A stretch of DNA of 20,457 bases from Bacillota bacterium (lineage in GTDB: Bacteria > Bacillota_E > JAJZYS01 > JAJYTV01), in the NCBI GenBank assembly GCA_021845645.1, contig JAJZVM010000070.1, positions 1 to 20,457 of the forward strand. The letters run 5' to 3'. The notes under the pieces were generated by a model. That model did no database searches, had not been told where the DNA came from, and saw only the letters and a program-made list of their open reading frames with translations. Position 1 is the first letter of the stretch, and each line of letters opens with the position of its first letter. Of the stretch, positions 15,126 to 20,457 are shown one piece after another. The translations under genes were made by a program, and so were the position numbers.

Positions 15126-15944
15126 TCAGCCGCCGAATGTGCCCAGCACCCGGCAGGAACTGGCTATTTCCGCAAGCTCCGCGATAGCCCCGGCCACCCC
15201 CGGCTCGTCGGCGCGCCCATCGACATCCAGGTAGAAGACGTAGTCGAAGGGGGTTTCCAGGTCTGGCCTGGACTCGATCTTGGAGAGGTTGCAGTCGTGC
15301 TTGGCGAAGGGTCCGAGGCAGCGGTACAGGGCCTTTGGCTCGTTGCCGACGGTGAAGGCGAGCAGTGTGCGTCCAGGGCCCGGCGCAAGGGTAGGCGGGG
15401 CAGCCACGGCGAGAAAGCGCGTGACATTGTCCTGGCGGTCTTCGATGCCTTCGGCGAGGATGGCGAGACCGAACAGCTCCCCTGCGCGCCGCGAGGCGAT
15501 CGCGGCCGCGGTAGGGTCCCTGCGCCCCGCCAGGTCGGCTGCGCTGCCAGCCGTGTCGTAGGCGCTTTCGGCGACGATGCCGTGTCCCTCCAGGAAGCGG
15601 CGGCATTGCGAAAGAGCCTGGGGGTGCGAGTACGCCCGCCGGATGTCGGCAAGCTCGGCGCCAGGCAGCCCGAGCAGGCAATGGCGAACGCGCAGGCGAT
15701 ATTCGCCGGTCACGGGGTAGCCGTGCGCGAGCAGGTTGTCGTAGGTCTCGACGATCGTGCCGGCCCGCGAGTTCTCGACGGGGACCGCGGCGGCATGGGC
15801 ATTTCCCTGGTCCAGGGCGAGGAAGACGTCGTGCAGCGTGCGGCAGGGAACGATCACAGCCTCCGGCCCGTAGAGGGCCAGCGCGGCCTCCTCGCTGTAG
15901 GCGCCGCGCTCTCCCTGGATCGCGACGCTGAGCTGCACCGTCAT
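15126..15944 (-). CDS. pheA: Prephenate dehydratase
   Basis: Converts prephenate to phenylpyruvate, the last dedicated step before transamination to phenylalanine. The 272 residues carry the two-lobed catalytic domain with [12 protein letters not shown] (10-21), [11 protein letters not shown] (54-64), [11 protein letters not shown] (104-114) and the diagnostic TRF motif in DNVTRFLAV (172-180). A C-terminal ACT domain (about 191-270) holds the ESRP phenylalanine-binding motif (224-227). The other effector motif, usually GALxxxL, reads KALYRCL here. Allosteric inhibition by phenylalanine is therefore likely. It is monofunctional; the chorismate mutase activity is fused to the upstream gene. ATG 15944 overlaps the upstream stop (ATGA), with AGGAGGG just before. 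The frame is open upstream into aroF but that part is out-of-frame shadow. Confidence 0.95.
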   Translation of the reverse strand: MTVQLSVAIQGERGAYSEEAALALYGPEAVIVPCRTLHDVFLALDQGNAHAAAVPVENSRAGTIVETYDNLLAHGYPVTGEYRLRVRHCLLGLPGAELADIRRAYSHPQALSQCRRFLEGHGIVAESAYDTAGSAADLAGRRDPTAAAIASRRAGELFGLAILAEGIEDRQDNVTRFLAVAAPPTLAPGPGRTLLAFTVGNEPKALYRCLGPFAKHDCNLSKIESRPDLETPFDYVFYLDVDGRADEPGVAGAIAELAEIASSCRVLGTFGG

Positions 15945-17020
15945 CTGCCCTCCTGGGCCGCGGTGCGCCCCTGACGCTCGCGCGACGCGGAGAGGATGGC
16001 TGTCCAGATGTCGGTCACCGCGGCGGGAGTCAGATGGCCGTCGCGGCGGGTGCTCAGGCGTTGCAGGATTGCCTGTTCGCGGCTCAGCTGGCGCACCGGC
16101 AGGCCGTGATGCCGCTTGACCTCGCCGATGCGCGCCGAGAGAGCCATGCGCTGGTCGATCAGTTTCACAATGGCCTCGTCCAGCTCGTCGACGGCGTCCC
16201 GAAGTTGGGCGAGGTCCGCCGAGCGCGGCGCGATGTGCAGCGAACGCATCAGCGCGGCAAAGGCATCGGTCGAGATGGTCTGTGCCGCGTCGCTCAGCGA
16301 ACCGTCCGGGTTCGGGTGCACCTCGAGGATGACGCCGTCGAGTCCGCTTGAGATCACCGCACGGGCCATCGGCACGACCAACTCGCGCCGGCCGGTGGCA
16401 TGCGACGGGTCCGCGATCACGGGCAGGGATGTCCGCTGCCGCGCGGCAAGGGCACTGGCGAGGTCCATGGTGTTGCGCGTATAGGGCTCGAAGCTGCGGA
16501 TGCCGCGCTCGCAGAGCACGACGTCGCGGTTGCCCTCCGCCAGCACATATTCGGCAGCATGCAGCCACTCGTCGAGGGTGGCGCCGGCGCCGCGCTTCAG
16601 AAGCACCGGGCGTCCACTGCGCCCGGCGGCGCGCAGCAGGCTGAAGTTCTGCATGCTCCGCGCGCCGATCTGCAGCATGTCCGCGCTTTCGGCCACGGGC
16701 CCGACGTCCTGCACGTCCATCACCTCTGTGACGACCGGCAGTCCCGTGGCCCTGCCGGCGGCCCGCAGATAGCGCAAGCCGTCCAGACCCAGCCCCTGGA
16801 AGGAATAGGGGGAGGTGCGCGGCTTGAAGGCGCCTCCGCGCAGCATGTGCGCTCCCGCGGCGGCCACCGCTTCGGCTGTCTCGATGATCTGACGCTCGGA
16901 CTCAACCGAGCAGGGGCCGGCGATCACGACCGGCGCGCTGTCGCCGAACCGCACGAACGAGCCTACGTTCACCACTCGCGTCTGCCCTGCACCCTCGGTA
17001 ACGAGGAGCTCCTCCGCCAT
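15941..17020 (-). CDS. DAHP synthase fused to C-terminal chorismate mutase
   Basis: A bifunctional enzyme of 359 residues. Residues about 25-262 are a type I-beta (KDO8P-synthase-like) 3-deoxy-7-phosphoheptulonate synthase: AGPCSVES (34-41), [16 protein letters not shown] (61-76), LKRGAGAT (141-148), CERGIRSFE (170-178), [10 protein letters not shown] (203-212) and [12 protein letters not shown] (233-244). Residues about 270-350 are an AroQ chorismate mutase: [19 protein letters not shown] with R274 and R291, K302, R310, R314-E315 and Q350 match the E. coli mutase active site; its Asp48 is Gln311 here. There is no N-terminal ferredoxin-like domain. The mutase domain at the C-terminus is the reverse of the Bacillus AroA order. 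ATG 17020 has a GGGG box 8 bp upstream. The gene follows a T-box leader. Confidence 0.94.
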   Translation of the reverse strand: MAEELLVTEGAGQTRVVNVGSFVRFGDSAPVVIAGPCSVESERQIIETAEAVAAAGAHMLRGGAFKPRTSPYSFQGLGLDGLRYLRAAGRATGLPVVTEVMDVQDVGPVAESADMLQIGARSMQNFSLLRAAGRSGRPVLLKRGAGATLDEWLHAAEYVLAEGNRDVVLCERGIRSFEPYTRNTMDLASALAARQRTSLPVIADPSHATGRRELVVPMARAVISSGLDGVILEVHPNPDGSLSDAAQTISTDAFAALMRSLHIAPRSADLAQLRDAVDELDEAIVKLIDQRMALSARIGEVKRHHGLPVRQLSREQAILQRLSTRRDGHLTPAAVTDIWTAILSASRERQGRTAAQEGR

Positions 17021-17053
17021 CGCGCATGCCCCTTTCTGCCGCGTCCGCAATAC

Positions 17054-17082
17054 AAAAAGACCCGCCCCTTCCGGGACGGGTC
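17054..17082 (-). terminator. Regulated terminator of the T-box leader
   Basis: On the minus strand GACCCGTCCC, GGAA loop, GGGGCGGGTC (one T-G wobble), then TTTTTGTATT. It lies 34 bp before the DAHP synthase start. Its upstream arm begins shortly after the T-box sequence, as expected for terminator/antiterminator competition. Confidence 0.9.
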
Positions 17083-17336
17083 CATGACCCGCGGTACCAC
17101 CCTCATTGGTCACCGATATGGCGACCCTCTCGTCGGTGCGGGACCTCTCGGTCCGACACCCAGCCCCCATCACGGAGGGCGACCGGCCGCGCCTACCACC
17201 CGAAGGCTTCAGCGGGCAGCTCCAGGGCGAACTTCGCATCGGATGCGCCGCGGGAGCTTGCAGCCGAGGCTCCCTTCTCTCAAGCGGCGGTGGCCGACCT
17301 ACTTTGCCCCTTCAACGCCTTGGTTTGCGTGTATTG
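17054..17336 (-). promoter_or_regulatory. T-box leader, putative Phe-tRNA sensor
   Basis: On the minus strand the transcript has, in order, a Stem I with AGTA at 17303-17300, an AGAGA element (about 17275-17280), a distal TGCAAG loop (about 17257-17262), a Stem I return strand, the T-box AGGGTGGTACCGCGGG (17103-17088) and a terminator. Lower Stem I pairs GGGGC (17310-17306) with GCCCT (17228-17224); upper pairing is GTCGG with CCGAT. The internal loop between them places TTC (17231-17229) at the specifier position, a phenylalanine codon that fits the downstream genes. Uncharged tRNA-Phe should stabilise the antiterminator and switch aroF-pheA on. The specifier is a hand-folded inference; the T-box itself is certain. 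Confidence 0.93.
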
Positions 17337-17342
17337 CCTAGT

Positions 17343-17371
17343 ACCATAGCAGGTGGCCAAAAGGTTTGCAA
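17343..17371 (-). promoter_or_regulatory. Promoter of the phenylalanine operon
   Basis: On the minus strand TTGCAA (17371-17366), 17-bp spacer, TATGGT (17348-17343), which puts the start near 17336 and gives a leader of about 315 bases, a good fit to a full T-box. Its -35 lies 8 bp from the -35 of the divergent ABC-F promoter. Confidence 0.6.
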
Positions 17372-17379
17372 CAGCAACT

Positions 17380-17407
17380 TTGAAGCGTGTTGTCGTTCGA
17401 CGATAAT
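17380..17407 (+). promoter_or_regulatory. Candidate promoter of the ABC-F gene
   Basis: TTGAAG (17380-17385), 16-bp spacer, GATAAT (17402-17407). It is divergent from the phenylalanine operon promoter and would give a leader of about 190 bases. Confidence 0.5.
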
Positions 17408-17423
17408 GTCCGGGTTAGCAGGT

Positions 17424-17463
17424 CAGCCTCCCGGGCTCGGTGTTGCCCGCGCCCGGGAGGCTG
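17424..17463 (+). promoter_or_regulatory. Hairpin in the ABC-F leader
   Basis: CAGCCTCCCGGGC (17424-17436) and GCCCGGGAGGCTG (17451-17463) pair perfectly over 13 bp around a 14-base loop, close behind the promoter. No T-run follows. A second small hairpin, CCGCCA-GCG-TGGCGG, lies at 17538-17552. ABC-F genes are often controlled by leader attenuation, so a regulatory role is plausible but unproven. Confidence 0.5.
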
Positions 17464-17605
17464 GCGGAGGGCCACAGGCGCTTCGTCGAGCATGTGCCGG
17501 CGGACTTGGCGTGAGATGGAGCGCCTGCGCTTGGGTGCCGCCAGCGTGGCGGTAGGTTCCGGGTCGTCCTTATGGTATTGTTGCGCGTGCGAGGGGGGAC
17601 AGGCG

Positions 17606-19474
17606 ATGCTGCTCGAGCTGCAGGGCGTCTCGGTGGACGTGGGAGGCCGCGAGCTCTTCTCAGGTGTCTCGGGACGGCTCGAGGCAGGACAGCGCATTGC
17701 CCTCACAGGTCCCAACGGCGTCGGCAAGACGACCCTCCTGCGCGTCATCGCAAATGGCGTCGAGCCTGCCGCCGGAAGGGTGGCCGTGGCCGGGGGCGTG
17801 CGCCTCGGCTATTTGCGCCAGGAGCTTGAGCTCGGCGAGGCCGAGACGCTTCGGCAGTACGCGCTCGGTGCGGGCACCAGCGAAGTTGCCCGGCTTGAGC
17901 GGCGGCTGAGGCGCCTGGAGGCGGAACTGGGCGATGATCAGCGCAAGCTTGCAGCTTATGGGCAGGCCTTGACCACCTACGAACAGCTTGGCGGGTATCT
18001 CTGGGAGAACCGCGTGCGCGCGACCCTGCGCGGCCTTGGTTTCACCGCGGAGCAGGAGAGCATGCCTGCCGCGGCGCTCTCGGGAGGACAGAAGGTGCGT
18101 CTCGCGCTGGCGCGGCTCCTGCTCGAGGGGCCCGACATCCTGCTCCTGGACGAACCGACCAACCACCTCGACCTGCCGGCCATGGCCTGGCTCGAGGAGA
18201 CGTTGCGACAGTATCCGGGCGGCATCATCGCCGCTTCGCACGACCGCGCCTTTCTGCGCAACGTCGCGACCGGGATCTGGGACTTCAGCCCCTTGGGCTT
18301 TCAGACTTACGCCGGAGGCTACGACGCGTATCGTCTGCACCTGCGCGGCCAGCTCCTGCGCGAGGAGGAGGAGAGCAGGCGGCGCGAGGCGGAGCGGGAG
18401 CGCCTGCAGGCCTACATCCGGCGCTACAAGGCAGGAAACCGCGCGACGCAGGCCCATGACCGCGAGCGCAAGCTCGAGCGTCTGGGGCCAACCCACCAGA
18501 CCCGCCATGCGGGCAGACTGAAGCTGCGCTTCGAGGGCCAGCCCATGGGCGAGCGCGCGCTCTTTCTCCAGGTGCGTGGGCTTGGCCAATCCTACCCAGG
18601 GCGCACGCTCTGGCAGGATCTTGCCTTTACCCTGCACGAAGGCGGCAGGTTGGGCATCGTCGGCCGCAACGGCACTGGCAAGACGACCTTGCTCGAGGCA
18701 CTGCGGGGCAGCTTGAAGCCGCAGCGCGGCGAAGTGATTTGGGCTCCGGGCACGCGGCTCGGTTATCTCGCGCAGGAGGTGGAGGTGGCCGGCGAGACGC
18801 CGCTCGACGCCATCCTGCGCTTGCCAGGCATGACCGTGTTCGCTGCGCGCCGCCTCCTTGCGCGCCACCTGTTCCAGCCCGAGCAGATCGAAACGCCCAT
18901 CACGGCACTCTCGGGCGGCGAGCGCAGTCGTCTTTCACTCGCCGTGCTGGTTGCCCAGGGGGCGAATGTGCTGCTGCTCGACGAGCCGACGAACCATCTC
19001 GACCTGCCCGCGCAGGAGGCCCTCGAGGAAGCCCTCCTGTCCTTTCCCGGCACGCTTCTGCTCATCTCCCACGACCGGGCGCTCCTGCAGCGAGTGACCG
19101 AGCGCTGGCTCTGGCTCCAGGGTGACGGCCGCTGGCAGATCACCTCGGACTTCGACGAACTGCTCGGTCTTGCGCAGGAGACGGAGAATACGCCGGCGCA
19201 GGCCCGCGCGGCCAAGCCTGCTCCCGCGAAGCAGCGCCGCGCCAGACGCTCGCATTTGCGGGCCGAGGTTGCGGAAAAGGAGCGGCTCGTGGGCGAGGCG
19301 GAGGCCAAGCGCAAAGAGCTCGAGCAGAACCTTGCGCTGGTTGCCGGGCCTGAGGCCCTGCAGATTGCGACGCAACTGTTCGAGCTCACACAGGAGATCG
19401 AGCGGCTGTACGGGCTCTGGCAGACCGCGCAGGAGGCACTTGAGGCCGAAGAAGGCGACGACGTCAGGAACTGA
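17606..19474 (+). CDS. ABC-F family ATP-binding ribosome factor
   Basis: A soluble 622-residue protein with two ABC ATPase domains and no membrane segments; such proteins bind the ribosomal E-site and rescue stalled or drug-bound ribosomes. Domain 1 has Walker A GPNGVGKTT (35-43), signature ALSGGQKVRLALARLL (157-172) and Walker B DILLLDEPTNHLD (177-189). The inter-domain P-site linker is an arginine-rich helix pair at about 245-300. Domain 2 has GRNGTGKTT (353-361), ALSGGERSRLSLAVL (434-448) and NVLLLDEPTNHLD (454-466). A basic hinge (about 535-550) leads to a C-terminal coiled coil (about 552-612). Both catalytic Glu are present. The subfamily (Uup/YfmR-like housekeeping or antibiotic resistance type) is not settled. 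ATG 17606 has a G-rich box 7 bp upstream. It overlaps the next gene tail-to-tail by 11 bp. Confidence 0.93.
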   Translation: MLLELQGVSVDVGGRELFSGVSGRLEAGQRIALTGPNGVGKTTLLRVIANGVEPAAGRVAVAGGVRLGYLRQELELGEAETLRQYALGAGTSEVARLERRLRRLEAELGDDQRKLAAYGQALTTYEQLGGYLWENRVRATLRGLGFTAEQESMPAAALSGGQKVRLALARLLLEGPDILLLDEPTNHLDLPAMAWLEETLRQYPGGIIAASHDRAFLRNVATGIWDFSPLGFQTYAGGYDAYRLHLRGQLLREEEESRRREAERERLQAYIRRYKAGNRATQAHDRERKLERLGPTHQTRHAGRLKLRFEGQPMGERALFLQVRGLGQSYPGRTLWQDLAFTLHEGGRLGIVGRNGTGKTTLLEALRGSLKPQRGEVIWAPGTRLGYLAQEVEVAGETPLDAILRLPGMTVFAARRLLARHLFQPEQIETPITALSGGERSRLSLAVLVAQGANVLLLDEPTNHLDLPAQEALEEALLSFPGTLLLISHDRALLQRVTERWLWLQGDGRWQITSDFDELLGLAQETENTPAQARAAKPAPAKQRRARRSHLRAEVAEKERLVGEAEAKRKELEQNLALVAGPEALQIATQLFELTQEIERLYGLWQTAQEALEAEEGDDVRN

Positions 19475-20192
19475 GGTGCTCCGCGCTGCAGTAGAGGATG
19501 CGCCGGAAGCCGTCCGGGTCCTCGTAGAACCTGGATGTCGTCGCCTGGGCGACGGTCACTGTCTCCACGCCGTCGATGACATTGCGGACGTAGAGGGCGA
19601 GTGCGTGCAATGGGTCATCCTGGTGCGCGAAACCGAAATTCGGATGGAAGAACGCCGTGAGCCGGAGTTCCCTTGCCGTGTAGCCGCCGACGCGGCTCAG
19701 GCAGAGAGCCGCGAGACCTGGCAGAGTGGCAGCCGTGCGATGGCACTCCTCGATCAGGTCGAGCGGCACCTGCCAGACGCTCGGGGTCTCGGGCAGGCGG
19801 CCCTCCGCGAGACTTGAGATGTCATCCCCCGGCACGTAGGCCCAGTCCAGGCGGTTGTCGCCGAAGGGAGCGGCTGGGGACGGAGTCGACAGCGCCCCCA
19901 CAGCCAGCATCGCGCTGCCCGCCCTGGCCAAGTGGAGGAGGAGATCCTTGGCTGGCAGCTCGAGCAGCGCTTGGCCAGCGTCGGGCCCGGACTCGTAGGC
20001 GCCGCGGGACGTGTATGCCCTGGCCTCGCCCGGCAAGGTGTCCGAGACGAACTCCACGGGCAGGCACAGGGGCGCCAAAGCCAGATGGAGATAGAATTGC
20101 TGGCGGCGCCGTCGGCCATCCCCTAGGCGCCTCAGGTCCAGAATGGTGCGGTCGAGGTCCAGGTGATCGAAATCGCTGCCGGCATAGGACAT
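19464..20192 (-). CDS. Uncharacterised 242-residue protein
   Basis: No family is recognised. The protein is soluble, without signal peptide or membrane segment. The N-terminus is acidic (MSYAGSDFDHLDLDRTILDLRRL). The middle holds FVSDTLPGEARAYTSRGAYESGPDAGQALLELPAKDLLLHLARAG. The C-terminal half is the most protein-like, with GYTARELRLTAFFHPNFGFAHQDDPLHALALYVRNVIDGVETVTVAQATTSRFYEDPDGFRRILYCSAEHLSS. Reality is supported by a strong ribosome site (AAGGAG, 8 bp before ATG 20192), full-length coding bias, and a neat tail-to-tail overlap of 11 bp with the ABC-F gene. The balanced His/Tyr/Phe content suggests a small folded enzyme or ligand-binding protein. The upstream 265 bases show no convincing promoter. 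Confidence 0.75.
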   Translation of the reverse strand: MSYAGSDFDHLDLDRTILDLRRLGDGRRRRQQFYLHLALAPLCLPVEFVSDTLPGEARAYTSRGAYESGPDAGQALLELPAKDLLLHLARAGSAMLAVGALSTPSPAAPFGDNRLDWAYVPGDDISSLAEGRLPETPSVWQVPLDLIEECHRTAATLPGLAALCLSRVGGYTARELRLTAFFHPNFGFAHQDDPLHALALYVRNVIDGVETVTVAQATTSRFYEDPDGFRRILYCSAEHLSS

Positions 20193-20350
20193 GCGAAGAT
20201 CTCCTTCCCGGTGCCATTCGATGTCCGGAGGGGAGCGCGGACTCGGCTCAGGCCCTCGACCGGCCGAGGAAGCACCTGTCTAGCCCACTGCCGAGAGATT
20301 CCTCTGCATGGCCGTCTTTCCTCCGCCCGGCCCGGCCCCAGCCCTGACGC

Positions 20351-20457
20351 ATGAGTAAGCAGGGCCGCGTGCGGAGCAGGTTTGGGGGTACAGGCGGCAA
20401 AAGTTCACGAAATTTGGTCCTGGACAAGTCGGCGGCCATGTTGGAAGATCAGGGTGG
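20351..20457 (+). CDS. Possible start of a gene running off the window
   Basis: An open frame from ATG 20351 to the window end (MSKQGRVRSRFGGTGG..., 35 codons), preceded by an in-frame TGA at 20345-20347. There is no ribosome site and no recognisable motif, so it may be chance. The rest of 20193-20350 shows nothing I can assign. Confidence 0.2.
   Translation, partial: MSKQGRVRSRFGGTGGKSSRNLVLDKSAAMLEDQG

Noticed and set aside
15945..16568. Upstream in-frame extension of pheA
   Set aside because: It overlaps the DAHP synthase gene in another frame and lacks a ribosome site. PheA homology starts at ATG 15944, right after AGGAGGG.
17106..17555. A 149-codon plus-strand frame across the T-box leader
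   Set aside because: The sequence is explained by the minus-strand T-box RNA, and the translation has no protein character.
17406..17555. Possible leader peptide starting at ATG 17406 before the ABC-F gene
   Set aside because: The ATG lies within the -10 box, upstream of the predicted transcription start, so it would not be in the mRNA.
1..20457. tRNA, rRNA or CRISPR arrays
   Set aside because: No cloverleaf-like sequence, rRNA segment or regularly spaced repeat was seen on either strand.

Overview
The window is chromosomal DNA from a strongly GC-rich bacterium. The best lineage clue is a complete T-box leader (antiterminator box, terminator and a putative UUC phenylalanine specifier) upstream of the aromatic amino acid genes. 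T-boxes are mainly a Bacillota trait. With the Bacillus-like N-terminus of the 2-oxoglutarate dehydrogenase E1 and the very high GC, this suggests a GC-rich Bacillota lineage (Symbiobacterium / Limnochorda / Thermaerobacter-like). That placement is inference.

Left end (1-1800): an accessory island. A perfect 20-bp inverted repeat (55-74 and 1777-1796) brackets about 1.7 kb. Inside are a decayed zinc-ribbon transposase-like remnant (minus strand), a promoter, and a two-gene toxin-antitoxin cassette: a ribbon-helix-helix/DUF433-type antitoxin overlapping a DUF5615 PIN-like toxin. The right repeat ends 3 bp before the stop codon of a Gfo/Idh/MocA oxidoreductase on the other strand.

Middle, plus strand (2889-11091): a divergent intergenic region with a good sigma-A-type promoter and several palindromes precedes odhA-odhB (2-oxoglutarate dehydrogenase E1 and E2, overlapping by 11 bp; no E3 in the window). 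These are followed by an MFS permease, a class V aminotransferase/cysteine desulfurase-like enzyme with an RAGCFCA active-site loop, and murB. All are closely spaced on one strand.

Middle, minus strand (11286-14984): rpb-like RRM protein with its own promoter and a textbook terminator, then glpK-glpD (ATGA overlap) for glycerol catabolism. A 55-residue single-span membrane protein lies just downstream of glpD. murB and this operon converge on a region with two strong hairpins.

Right part (15126-20457): a phenylalanine operon on the minus strand (DAHP synthase with a C-terminal chorismate mutase, then prephenate dehydratase, ATGA overlap) behind the T-box leader. Three of the steps towards phenylalanine are thus under one Phe-tRNA-sensing switch. 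Back-to-back with its promoter is the promoter of an ABC-F translation factor gene, which has a long leader containing a 13-bp perfect hairpin. The ABC-F gene overlaps tail-to-tail with an unrecognised 242-residue protein on the minus strand. The last 265 bases hold no convincing gene.
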